Positions 33,056 to 40,907 of a DNA stretch of 44,872 nt are shown piece by piece (the first letter of the stretch is position 1; every line of letters begins with the position of its first letter). Source of the DNA: an uncultured Ruminococcus sp. (GTDB taxonomy: Bacteria > Bacillota > Clostridia > Oscillospirales > Acutalibacteraceae). The notes beneath the pieces were generated by a model. That model was not told the DNA's origin. It worked only from the letters and a program-made list of their open reading frames with translations, and did no database searches. The stretch covers positions 1-44,872 of the forward strand of contig CAJODI010000003.1 of the NCBI GenBank assembly GCA_905233145.1, read 5' to 3'. Made by a program: the position numbers and the translations under genes.

Positions 33056-33715
33056 TTATCTAAATAATTCCATATCAGAATTATATAAATCATTTCTGGT
33101 GATATCAATGTCGTATTCAATTCCCGACAAATCGCAAAGCGCGTTCATCAGCAAATTTGGATTTACGTTGTCGCTGCTTCCTGCCGAAAGAATAATGTCA
33201 AGCTGCGCGTAATCGAACATTTCTTTTATCTCAAATCGCTTGATCCCGGGCTTGATGTCAACGGTTTTCAAGCCCTTTTTCGACTTTTTTTCAAGCTCGA
33301 TTTTTTCGCGCGAGAGCAGCTCGTCAAGCTCACGGCAAATTCTTCCGGACGGAATCTTTTCTCCGCTGATATGCGCAGTAAAATCCGCATAGGCAATTTT
33401 GCCGGCTTTCATTATCGGTTCGGTAACGTCAAAAAGCTGAATACCGCGCGGCAGACAGGAATTCATCCTTGATATTAATTCTTCAAAAGAAAAATCATCA
33501 TCAATCAGCTTGACGTCCATACATTCGTTTACACCCCTAAAGCCCAGCGAGAGCGGAAGCGGAAAGGTCGCAAACGGATGCGGATTAAAGCCCTCGGTGT
33601 GCCAAACCGGGATTTTTGCCTTGTGAAGTGCGCGAAGCATAGTTCGGTTAAGGTCAAGGTGAGAAATATACCTGCACTCAAAGTCCTTTTTAAACCAAAT
33701 TCTGGCGTTTTTCAA
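33056..33715 (-). CDS. DUF2344 radical SAM-linked protein (TIGR03936 type)
   Basis: I chose a TTG start at 33715, 8 bases after GGGGAGG, giving 219 aa and a 26-base overlap with the upstream gene. Signatures are ARIWFKKDFECRYISHLDLNRTM and WHTEGFNPHPFATFPLPLSLGFRG. In clostridia this protein almost always follows the B12-binding-type radical SAM gene, as here, and in some genomes the two are fused; they probably work together. The reaction is unknown. Confidence 0.9.
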   Translation of the reverse strand: MKNARIWFKKDFECRYISHLDLNRTMLRALHKAKIPVWHTEGFNPHPFATFPLPLSLGFRGVNECMDVKLIDDDFSFEELISRMNSCLPRGIQLFDVTEPIMKAGKIAYADFTAHISGEKIPSGRICRELDELLSREKIELEKKSKKGLKTVDIKPGIKRFEIKEMFDYAQLDIILSAGSSDNVNPNLLMNALCDLSGIEYDIDITRNDLYNSDMELFR

Positions 33716-35546
33716 AGCACACACCCTCCCCGTATTTTGCCGCACCGCAGCCGCTGCATTTCAGCCTGCAATGCGGAGTTGTGGTGTCGGCATAAGCCTT
33801 TTTACATTCGTTGATAAAAAACTGCTTGCTCACGCCGTAGTCAATATGATCCCACGGAAGGACCTCGTTAAACTCTCTTCTGCGGTTGGCATAGAACGCA
33901 GGATCAAGTTCACATTCCTCAAACAGCTCCAGCCATTTTTCAAGGGAGAAGCAGTCGTTCCAGCCGTCAAAATGGAAACCTCTTTCACAAGCAAGCTCAA
34001 GCACACGGCAAAGCCTGCGGTCTCCTCTTGCAAAAACCGCCTCCAAAAAGCTTGTGTCCGCGTCGTGATAATTAAACTGTATTTTCTTGGTAGTAATGCA
34101 TTCCTTGATATGCTCCTGCTTTTTGTGAAGCTGCTCGATAGTGTCCTGCGGCTCCCACTGAAACGGCGTAAAAGGCTTTGGCACAAAGGATGAAGCCGAG
34201 ACCGTCACCCTGACCGACTTGCCCTTGGAGCGTTTTTCGCAACGGTAATAAGCGTCAACCACCGACTGCCCCAGGGCGGCAATTGCCGCAACGTCGTCCT
34301 CAGTCTCGGTAGGCAGACCAATCATAAAGTATAGCTTTACCGTCGTCCAGCCGCCCTCAAAGGCGGTCGTACAGGTCGCGAGCAGCTCGTCCTCGCGGAC
34401 GTTTTTGTTGATAACATCCCTCATTCGCTGACTTCCGGCTTCGGGTGCAAAGGTCAGTCCGCTTTTGCGAACCGTCTTGATTTTGTTCATAATGTCGTCG
34501 GTAAAGCCGTCAACTCTCAGCGACGGAAGCGAAATGCTCACCTTTTCGTCGCCGCTCCAGGTGTTCAGCTTTTCAAGAAGCGGAACGATTTGGCTGTAAT
34601 CGCTTGAGCTCAGCGAGGAAAGAGAAACCTCGTCGTAGCCGGTGTTATCGCACAAGGCTCTGCACTGAGAGTTGATCGTCTCAACGCTCTTTTCGCGCAC
34701 CGGACGGTACAAAAATCCTGCCTGACAAAAGCGGCAGCCTCTTATGCAGCCCCTGAAAATCTCCTGCACCGCACGGTCGTGAACGATCTCAACCAGCGGC
34801 ACAACAAAATTGTCGGGATAATAGCTTTCGTCCATTTTCTTCATCAAACGCTTGTGAACCACCGCAGGCGCGCCGCAGGTCGGAGTATAAGCCTTTACCG
34901 TGCCGTCGTCGTTGTAGCTCACCTCATAAAGCGCGGGAACATAAACGCCCTCAATTTGAGCGGCTCTGCGCAGAAATTCCCTCTTGTCCGCTCCCGACGC
35001 CTTGCATTCCTTAAATAGGTCTATGACCTCAAGATCGACCTCCTCGCCCTCGCCGATAAAGAAAATGTCCACAAAGTCCGCCACCGGCTCGGGATTGCAG
35101 GCGCAGGGTCCTCCGGCAACGACAATGTTTTTCAGCTCTGTGCGCTCGCTGCTTTTGAGAGGGATCCCCGACATTTTGAGCATATTCAGCATATTTGTAT
35201 AACTCAGCTCATATTGCAGGGTAAAGCCGACAAAATCAAACTCGCTCACCGGGTCGCCGCTTTCGAGCGCGTAGAGAGGGATATTCTTCTCGCGCATAAG
35301 CTCCTCCATATCTATCCACGGCGCAAAAACCCTCTCGCACCAAATATCCTCACGGCTGTTGAACAGGCTGTAGAGGATCTTCATTCCCAAGTGCGACATT
35401 CCCACCTCATAGGTGTCGGGAAAGCAAAAAGCGAACCTCACGTCTACCCTTCGCTTATCCTTGATCACCTCGTTGAGCTCGCCGCCGACATACCTGCCCG
35501 GCTTTTGCACCTTGAGCAAAAGCCTTTCGACTTCCTTACTTACCAT
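33690..35546 (-). CDS. B12-binding-type radical SAM protein (TIGR03960 family)
   Basis: The ATG at 35546 has GAGGTATAAA upstream; 618 aa. An N-terminal cobalamin-binding-like Rossmann region (FCFPDTYEVGMSHLGMKILY, VAGGPCACNPEPVADF) precedes the radical SAM core with C-I-R-G-C-R-F-C (FRGCIRGCRFCQAGFLYRPV), EVSLSSLSSSDY, FAPEAGSQRMRDVINK and MIGLPTET. A C-terminal cysteine group (HCRLKCSGCGA) may hold a further metal site. The family is widespread in Firmicutes, usually with DUF2344, and its substrate is unknown. It heads the three-gene operon. Confidence 0.93.
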   Translation of the reverse strand: MVSKEVERLLLKVQKPGRYVGGELNEVIKDKRRVDVRFAFCFPDTYEVGMSHLGMKILYSLFNSREDIWCERVFAPWIDMEELMREKNIPLYALESGDPVSEFDFVGFTLQYELSYTNMLNMLKMSGIPLKSSERTELKNIVVAGGPCACNPEPVADFVDIFFIGEGEEVDLEVIDLFKECKASGADKREFLRRAAQIEGVYVPALYEVSYNDDGTVKAYTPTCGAPAVVHKRLMKKMDESYYPDNFVVPLVEIVHDRAVQEIFRGCIRGCRFCQAGFLYRPVREKSVETINSQCRALCDNTGYDEVSLSSLSSSDYSQIVPLLEKLNTWSGDEKVSISLPSLRVDGFTDDIMNKIKTVRKSGLTFAPEAGSQRMRDVINKNVREDELLATCTTAFEGGWTTVKLYFMIGLPTETEDDVAAIAALGQSVVDAYYRCEKRSKGKSVRVTVSASSFVPKPFTPFQWEPQDTIEQLHKKQEHIKECITTKKIQFNYHDADTSFLEAVFARGDRRLCRVLELACERGFHFDGWNDCFSLEKWLELFEECELDPAFYANRRREFNEVLPWDHIDYGVSKQFFINECKKAYADTTTPHCRLKCSGCGAAKYGEGVCFEKRQNLV

Positions 35547-35612
35547 TTTATACCTCGCTTTTTGAATGAATTGACAATGGACAATTTTGGTCGGGAAGAA
35601 AAAATAAGAATA

Positions 35613-35773
35613 AAGGCAACACCGCACAATTCGCGGCGCACGCCTTGCTTGCATATTATTCCGTCAGATTGCCCAAAAATCAGTCCCCATACGTCAGTAT
35701 GCGAACTGATTATTTGAACATTCTGACGAAAAATCTGACTGCGCAATCCGCACACCCGAATTATGCGGACTGT
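35613..35773. repeat. About 160-base imperfect palindrome of the GGCAATACCGCA family (MITE-like), copy 3
   Basis: The left arm begins GGCAACACCGCACAATTCG (35615). The right end reads CCGCACACCCGAATTATGCGG (35748-35768), close to copy 1. The arms match over most of their length: GTCAGATTGCCCAAAAATC on the left against GTCAGAATGTTCAAATAATC on the complement of the right, around a centre AATCAGT...ATAC...GTAT...ACTGATT (about 35665-35712). No transposase is encoded. It sits upstream of the radical-SAM operon. The remaining bases of the 389-base gap (35774-35935) hold only a GGCTATAGCC palindrome near 35840. Confidence 0.7.
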
Positions 35774-35935
35774 ATCAATATGGTTTTGATCTTGTTTTCT
35801 GTTATATCGTTTTGTAGGAGCGATCTGTTAAGGAAAAATAGGCTATAGCCATAGTAATACAGTCGGGAGCAAACATATTTTTCAAATATATTTTATCTTC
35901 ACGACCGAAACTCCAAACTTCAAACTCCACACTGA

Positions 35936-36547
35936 CTAAGCTTCTCCTTCGTTGTTTCTCATCACAAGTGAAAAAACAATATATACGCACACAAGCAGCA
36001 GCGAAAAATTTCCGCGTGATTTGAACAAAAGCAAAAAACCCAGCGCGGTAAGCGGAAAAAGTATTGCAAAGCTTGCAACTCCGACCGCTCTTTCGGCAAA
36101 CCCTTCGCCGAATTTTTCGCGGCACAAAATAAACAACGCCTGCCCTCCGTCAAGCGAAATCACCGGCAAAATATTGAACAGTCCGACCGACAGATTCGCA
36201 ATTGCGGCAGGGAGAAATAATTCGTTACACCATAAGTATAGCAGATAAAACAAAATAAAACAAATAAAATTCGCCGCAGGACCCGAAAAAATAATAATCA
36301 TGCTGTTTCTCAGGCTTTGCTCCTGTCTTTTGCGGTCCCTGATTTTTATTTCAAAAAGCGAAACGCAAATGCTCTTCGGCGGATTTTTCAGCGCGCACAT
36401 CGCCGCCAAATGACCCGATTCATGCACAGTCACCGCGGCGCAGCACCATACAAAGCTGTCGAAAGCGCCCATTATCACGCAAATCGCCGCCACGCAAATC
36501 AAAAGGTAAGACACAGTTATGTCGGTTGAGCCGATTCTAAATTTCAT
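35936..36547 (-). CDS. Site-2-type membrane zinc metalloprotease (M50, SpoIVFB-like)
   Basis: This 203-aa polytopic membrane protein has the zinc site HESGH (about residues 42-46) in VTVHESGHLAA and the third-ligand block LFNILPVISLDGGQ. Both are hallmarks of site-2 proteases, which cut membrane-embedded substrates. The short length and lack of PDZ or CBS domains place it with the SpoIVFB branch, which processes pro-sigma-K in Bacillus sporulation. Its upstream gene encodes a one-helix membrane protein overlapping it by 11 bases, reminiscent of the spoIVFA-spoIVFB pair. The function here is inferred. Confidence 0.88.
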   Translation of the reverse strand: MKFRIGSTDITVSYLLICVAAICVIMGAFDSFVWCCAAVTVHESGHLAAMCALKNPPKSICVSLFEIKIRDRKRQEQSLRNSMIIIFSGPAANFICFILFYLLYLWCNELFLPAAIANLSVGLFNILPVISLDGGQALFILCREKFGEGFAERAVGVASFAILFPLTALGFLLLFKSRGNFSLLLVCVYIVFSLVMRNNEGEA

Positions 36548-36908
36548 CAGCAGTCGCGCCGCTCAAAAAGCTGTTTACGTCAAAGCCGCTTCCGTCCTCA
36601 AAAATCGCGGAATTTCCGAGCGCGTCAAAATACATTGCCTTCGCAGTTTCGTACATTTCGCCGCCTATTCCCTTTAGCGCGAAAGCTGCAAGCGCGATTA
36701 TCAGGCAAGCAGCAAGCTGAAGCGTCAAAAGAAGCTGATGGTTCGCACCCTTCTTTTTCGGCTGCTTAATCGCTTCTTCAACTTGCCCCGCGTTATCCTC
36801 CGAGCGGCTGCTTTCATCAAACAAAACCGGATATTCCGGCTCGCTCACACTTTGCCAGTTTTCGTCGTATGTAATTCGGTTTCGGCTGTCCTCATATATT
36901 TCATTCAT
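36537..36908 (-). CDS. Small single-helix membrane protein, candidate partner of the M50 protease
   Basis: The ATG at 36908 follows GAGGTG by 6 bases; 123 aa. An acidic cytoplasmic part (1-55) is followed by K-Q-P-K-K-K-G, a hydrophobic helix (LLLTLQLAACLIIALAAFAL, about 60-80) and an outside tail of about 40 residues (GIGGEMYETAKAMYFDALG...). No sequence family is recognised. The layout and tight coupling to the protease resemble SpoIVFA, but it lacks the M23/LytM region of that protein. The ribosome site is buried in a strong hairpin. Confidence 0.75.
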   Translation of the reverse strand: MNEIYEDSRNRITYDENWQSVSEPEYPVLFDESSRSEDNAGQVEEAIKQPKKKGANHQLLLTLQLAACLIIALAAFALKGIGGEMYETAKAMYFDALGNSAIFEDGSGFDVNSFLSGATADEI

Positions 36909-36914
36909 AAAAAT

Positions 36915-36943
36915 CACCTCAGCACATTATATGCGCCGAGGTG
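36915..36943 (-). promoter_or_regulatory. Hairpin masking the ribosome site of the M50 partner gene
   Basis: In minus-strand RNA CACCUCGGCGCA (36932-36943) pairs along all 12 positions (two G-U) with UGUGCUGAGGUG (36915-36926), with a 5-base loop. The second arm contains the GAGGUG ribosome site. The same structure followed by ATTTTT could also act as a weak terminator of the MATE gene. The preceding AAAGGCAACACC resembles the start of the dispersed hairpin family. Confidence 0.65.
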
Positions 36944-36964
36944 TTGCCTTTATTTATAATTCAG

Positions 36965-38338
36965 CTAGCTGAGCTTTTTAAAATCTGTTTTTACAAGATT
37001 AAGGAACAGCGCAAGCGCGATAATCAGAGCGACAACCTCCGCAAGCGGAAAAGCGTACCAAACGCTCTCGATGCCTGCGGTCAGCGACAAAAGCGTGGCA
37101 ATCGGCAAAATCAGCAAGAGCTGTCGGCAAAACGAAATCAAAAGGCTCCTAAAGCCCTTTCCGGTTGCCTGAAATACCGTGATCATCAAAATTCCCACAG
37201 CCGCCGGGATAAAGCACAGGCTGACGATCCTGAACGCCTTTTCGCCAAGCCTCATAAGCTCGTCTCCGCCGCCGAACATAGAAATGAGCTGATCCGGAAT
37301 TGTCCACATCAAAATCGTTCCGACCGTCATAATTCCTACAGCTATCGCGATTCCCCTAATCAGCGCGCCGTACATACGTTTTTTGTTGCGCGCGCCGTAG
37401 TTGTAGCCGATGATCGGCATAACTCCCTGATTCAGTCCAAAGCATGGCATAAACACAAAGCTCTGAAGCTTGAAGTAGATTCCCAAAACGGTAACCGAGG
37501 TCTCGGACAGCGGCGAATTTGCCATTGTAAAAATGGTATTCATTCCGATAATCATAACCGAGCTTATCGACTGCATAATAATTGAAGGGAAGCCAACGGA
37601 ATAGATATTTTTCAGGGTATTTCCGTTCAGTCTAAAGCCCTTGAGTCTGATTTTGATATGATGCTTTTTGCAGAACAAAATAATCAGAGCGAACACCATT
37701 CCGCAAAACTGACCGAATACCGTCGCGATCGCCGCTCCGGCGACGCCGAGTCTGGGGAAAAATCCGATTCCGAAAATCAGCAGAGGATCAAAAATTATAT
37801 TTACCACAGCTCCCAAAAGCTGAAAAAGCATTGGATAGATCATATTTCCCGTTGCCTGCAAGGTCTTTTCGACCATAACCTGAACAATCGGGAAAATCGA
37901 ACAGCAAAGCACCCAGGTAAGGTACTGAGTACCGTACTCAACAATAACCGGGTCTTGGCTGTACGCTCCGATAAACGGTCGCGAGGCGAATATACCCAAA
38001 AGTAAAAATATGATGTAGCTAAAGCCGCAGAGCACCAAGCCGTGAGTTGCCGCCGAATCAGCTTCCTTAAACTCCTTTTCTCCGAGTTTTCTTGATACAA
38101 GCGAGTTCACGCCCACCGCTGTGCCGACCGCAACCGAAATCAAAAGCATCTGCATCGGATAAGCCAGCGAGACCGCCGTTAAGCCCTTTAGGTCGAAATT
38201 GCCGATAAAAATGCTGTCAACAACATTGTACATTGCCTGAATAGTCATCGAAAAAATCGCCGGAAGCGACATTGAAAGAATCAGGCGCGTCATCGGCATT
38301 GTGCCCATCTTGTTTTCTTTTCTTAGTTCCTTTTCCAT
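36965..38338 (-). CDS. MATE family efflux transporter
   Basis: The 457-aa protein has twelve hydrophobic helices and the MATE signatures SLPAIFSMTIQAMYNVVDSIFIG, LVSRKLGEKEFKEA, FDPLLIFGIGFFPRLGVAGAAIAT and PIIGYNYGARNKKRM. It exports cationic drugs or metabolites in exchange for sodium or protons. The gene starts 14 bases after the VanZ-like gene. Confidence 0.95.
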   Translation of the reverse strand: MEKELRKENKMGTMPMTRLILSMSLPAIFSMTIQAMYNVVDSIFIGNFDLKGLTAVSLAYPMQMLLISVAVGTAVGVNSLVSRKLGEKEFKEADSAATHGLVLCGFSYIIFLLLGIFASRPFIGAYSQDPVIVEYGTQYLTWVLCCSIFPIVQVMVEKTLQATGNMIYPMLFQLLGAVVNIIFDPLLIFGIGFFPRLGVAGAAIATVFGQFCGMVFALIILFCKKHHIKIRLKGFRLNGNTLKNIYSVGFPSIIMQSISSVMIIGMNTIFTMANSPLSETSVTVLGIYFKLQSFVFMPCFGLNQGVMPIIGYNYGARNKKRMYGALIRGIAIAVGIMTVGTILMWTIPDQLISMFGGGDELMRLGEKAFRIVSLCFIPAAVGILMITVFQATGKGFRSLLISFCRQLLLILPIATLLSLTAGIESVWYAFPLAEVVALIIALALFLNLVKTDFKKLS

Positions 38339-38352
38339 ATATCCCTATCCCC

Positions 38353-38817
38353 CTAAATTTTCCTGATTTTTCTGTAAATCCAAAAAAATGCCAGCGCAAC
38401 CGCAAATCCGGTCAGCACTCCCGAAAAGTCAATCAGAACGTCCGTAATAAGTCCTGCCCGCCCGGGAACATTCAGCTGGATCGTCTCGTCGCACACCGCC
38501 GTTGCAAGTCCGGTGAACAGCACCTGAACGGTGTATTTGCTCGGTTTTGCTTTGCAAAAAGCATATGCGCATCCGGTACACATGAAGCCGATCGCACAAA
38601 ACTCGGTAAAATGCGCGGCTTTTCTGATGATATGCTCGGTCAAATCCGCTTTGATTCCGAGAGTCTTCATAACGCCGTAAATAAAATCAAAAAAAGCCGA
38701 GCTTTCAAGCGACGACACCGAAGCCGGCATCATAGAATGAGCAAACGCAAAGCAAATAAGAAGCGCAGTTAAAACGAGCATTGTTATCTTGAATCGTTTA
38801 TTCGACGACCTAGCCAT
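38353..38817 (-). CDS. VanZ-like membrane protein
   Basis: At 154 aa it has a first helix (ITMLVLTALLICFAF) and the VanZ blocks RKAAHFTEFCAIG, CDETIQLNVPGRAGLITDVLIDFSG and a C-terminal helix ending in RKIRKI. VanZ gives low teicoplanin resistance in enterococci; most chromosomal homologues have no known role. It heads the operon with the MATE gene. Confidence 0.92.
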   Translation of the reverse strand: MARSSNKRFKITMLVLTALLICFAFAHSMMPASVSSLESSAFFDFIYGVMKTLGIKADLTEHIIRKAAHFTEFCAIGFMCTGCAYAFCKAKPSKYTVQVLFTGLATAVCDETIQLNVPGRAGLITDVLIDFSGVLTGFAVALAFFWIYRKIRKI

Positions 38818-38902
38818 TATAAAATCACCAAATAATATTGTACAGTATTTTTGTTTAAAGTCAATGCAAATATTTTTATTTTGTCAAACAATCAAAAAAA
38901 TA

Positions 38903-38931
38903 TTGAAAAACCGGGTCGATTCTGGTATACT
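38903..38931 (+). promoter_or_regulatory. Promoter of the small multidrug export gene
   Basis: TTGAAA (38903-38908) and TATACT (38926-38931) with a 17-base spacer. The transcript would begin near 38937, exactly at the structured leader. Confidence 0.8.
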
Positions 38932-38936
38932 AATCT

Positions 38937-39040
38937 GGATAAAGGCAAAAGTGCCGGCGGCACTCTCGCCTGCCTGACCAAACTGCGCTGATAACAATAT
39001 CCGTGTTCAACAACGGGGTCAAGCAGTTTCTTATAAAACA
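38937..39040 (+). promoter_or_regulatory. Structured mRNA leader, candidate riboswitch of unknown class
   Basis: GGATA (38937-38941) can pair with TATCC (38998-39002). Inside lie AGGCA (38943-38947) with TGCCT (38971-38975) and AGTGCC (38950-38955) with GGCACT (38959-38964). Two further complements cross each other: GACC (38976-38979) with GGTC (39017-39020), and AAACTGC (38980-38986) with GCAGTTT (39023-39029). They therefore form a pseudoknot or exclude one another. CCGT/ACGG (39001-39016) competes with the first stem. No terminator follows, so control would be at translation. It does not match the riboswitch classes I can recall. Confidence 0.55.
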
Positions 39041-39058
39041 AAAAAGGAGAATTACGTT

Positions 39059-39556
39059 TTGAAAAACTACCTAATAATATTTCTTATTTCCATGATTCCG
39101 ATTGTCGAGCTGAGAGGCGCGATCCCCGTGGCAGTAGGAATGGGTATGCAGGGAACCGAGCTTGTCTGGGCGTACATTGTCTGCGTGCTCGGAAATATGC
39201 TTCCCGTACCGTTCATCTTTTTCTTTGCAAGAAAGGTGCTTGAGTGGGGCAAGGACAAAAAATACATCGGAAAATTCTTTACCTTCTGTATCCAAAAGGG
39301 CGAAAAGGGCGGTCAAAAGCTTCAGGCAAAGGCAGGCAAAGGCTTGTTTGTCGCGCTTATGCTTTTCGTAGGAATTCCGCTTCCCGGCACCGGAGCATGG
39401 ACCGGAACGCTTGCGGCAAGCTTTCTTGACATGGATTTCAAAAAGAGCGTAATCGCCGTTATGTGCGGCGTTATCATCGCCGGAATCATAATGGGTCTTG
39501 CGAGCATGGGAGTGTTCGGCGGACTCAGCGCGATATTCGCTCCAAAGCAAGGATAA
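39059..39556 (+). CDS. Small multidrug export family membrane protein (PF06695 type)
   Basis: The start is TTG at 39059, with AAGGAGA 8 bases upstream; no ATG is suitably placed. The 165-aa protein has four hydrophobic segments and the family blocks MIPIVELRGAIPVAVG, LGNMLPVPFIFFFARKVLEW, GIPLPGTGAWTGTLAA and a final glycine-rich helix. The family name comes from weak evidence, and the true substrate is not known. The long structured leader suggests its production follows a small ligand. Confidence 0.9.
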   Translation: MKNYLIIFLISMIPIVELRGAIPVAVGMGMQGTELVWAYIVCVLGNMLPVPFIFFFARKVLEWGKDKKYIGKFFTFCIQKGEKGGQKLQAKAGKGLFVALMLFVGIPLPGTGAWTGTLAASFLDMDFKKSVIAVMCGVIIAGIIMGLASMGVFGGLSAIFAPKQG

Positions 39557-39575
39557 AAGGCAATCTCAAAAGCAC

Positions 39576-39605
39576 AGGCAATATCGCGCGTTTGCGGTAT
39601 TGCCT
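39576..39605 (+). repeat. Intergenic hairpin repeat, copy 4, likely terminator of the export gene
   Basis: AGGCAATATCGC (39576-39587) pairs with GCGGTATTGCCT (39594-39605), one mismatch, with a 6-base loop and a following TTATATTT. Same core as the copies at 30677 and 32088. Confidence 0.75.
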
Positions 39606-39689
39606 TTATATTTAGGGCGGCTTCGCGCACTCAAATCACGCAATCCTGCACTTATCTAATACTAAACTTCAAATCAAATTGGTGTAATT

Positions 39690-40907
39690 ATGAAAAGAAT
39701 TTTTAACGCCGTAATAATCGGCGGCGGCGCGTCGGGGCTTGTATGCGCAATAAACGCAAAGCTGCGCGACAAAAGCCTGAAAATCGCAATAATCGAAAAG
39801 AACGACCGCGTCGGGAAAAAACTGCTTGCGACCGGCAACGGCAGGTGTAACCTGACAAACAAGGCTGTTTCTCCCGAAAAATATATTGGAAGCTTTCAGC
39901 CGCAATCCGCCGCTCTGCTAAAAAAATATGATGTGGCGGCAATAATCAGCTTCTTCCGAACGCTGGGACTTCTCACTCGCTTTGACAGCGAGGGCAGGTG
40001 CTACCCGAGGAGCAATCAGGCAAGCTCGGTGCTCGACGTTCTGCGCTTTGCCTGTGAAAGACTGGGGGTTGAGATTTTCTGCTCCCAAAATGTAAAAAGC
40101 GTAAGAAGATTCGGTGCGGAATTTTCCGTCAAAACCGAAGCCGACGATTTTTACTCTCAAAAGCTTGTGATCGCCTGCGGCTCAAAGGCGTCGCCAAAGC
40201 TGGGCGGCTCGGCGAGCGGTCTTGATTACCTCAGAAATTTCGGGCATAACACCGCGCCCTTTAGACCCACGCTCTGCCCCGTCAGGGTCAAATCCGACCT
40301 GCTCAAATCGGTCAAGGGACTGAGAGCCTTGGGCAAGGTTTCGCTTTACGATAAAGGCAAAAGGCTGATAAAGGAAGAAAGCGGCGAGATACAGTTCACC
40401 GAAAACGCTCTTTCGGGAATCTGCATTTTTAATCTTTCGCTATTTAGCAAGGAAGGATATACGATTTTGGCAGATCTATTCTCGGATTTTTCCGATAAAG
40501 AATTATTATCCTTGTTAAAATCAAACCGCAAGCTCTTTTCAACGCTATCCTCCGACAATATTTTTACCGGAAGTCTGCACAAAAGGCTTGCGCAGCTTGT
40601 CCTGAAAATGAGCGGTTTCAGCGGCTTTTCAAAGCCCTGCGGCGAGCTTTCCGACAGCGAGCTAAAGGCAATTTGCCGCTGCGCAAAGGGTCTGCGCTTC
40701 AAGTCCTGCGAAAACTCGGATTTTGCGCAGGCGCAGAGCGCGGCAGGCGGTTTGTCCGGGAACGAGCTTGACGAAAAAACAATGCAAAGCAAAAAAATAA
40801 ATAATCTTTTCGTTTGCGGCGAGGCAGTTGACCTCTGCGGCGAATGCGGCGGCTATAACCTGCATTTTGCCTTTGCGAGCGGAATGACGGTCGGTGACAA
40901 TTTATGA
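39690..40907 (+). CDS. FAD-dependent oxidoreductase, BaiN/HI0933 family
   Basis: The 405-aa protein has the FAD dinucleotide fold AVIIGGGASGLVCAINA (8-24), KKLLATGNGRCNLTN, VIACGSKASPKLGGSASG and the C-terminal CGGYNLHFAFASG. The family includes YhiN and BaiN, the latter linked to bile acid 7-dehydroxylation in Clostridium scindens; most members are uncharacterised. It overlaps the next flavoprotein gene by ATGA, so the two are translated together. Confidence 0.92.
   Translation: MKRIFNAVIIGGGASGLVCAINAKLRDKSLKIAIIEKNDRVGKKLLATGNGRCNLTNKAVSPEKYIGSFQPQSAALLKKYDVAAIISFFRTLGLLTRFDSEGRCYPRSNQASSVLDVLRFACERLGVEIFCSQNVKSVRRFGAEFSVKTEADDFYSQKLVIACGSKASPKLGGSASGLDYLRNFGHNTAPFRPTLCPVRVKSDLLKSVKGLRALGKVSLYDKGKRLIKEESGEIQFTENALSGICIFNLSLFSKEGYTILADLFSDFSDKELLSLLKSNRKLFSTLSSDNIFTGSLHKRLAQLVLKMSGFSGFSKPCGELSDSELKAICRCAKGLRFKSCENSDFAQAQSAAGGLSGNELDEKTMQSKKINNLFVCGEAVDLCGECGGYNLHFAFASGMTVGDNL

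Noticed and set aside
36941..37585. 214-codon plus-strand frame over the MATE gene
   Set aside because: Antisense to a clear transporter gene; highly basic low-complexity product and no start signal.
38937..39040. Known riboswitch classes (fluoride, guanidine, c-di-GMP, cobalamin) for the export-gene leader
   Set aside because: CTGATAAC and GGCAAA-like pieces recall fluoride and GEMM motifs, but the other conserved parts and stem order do not fit.
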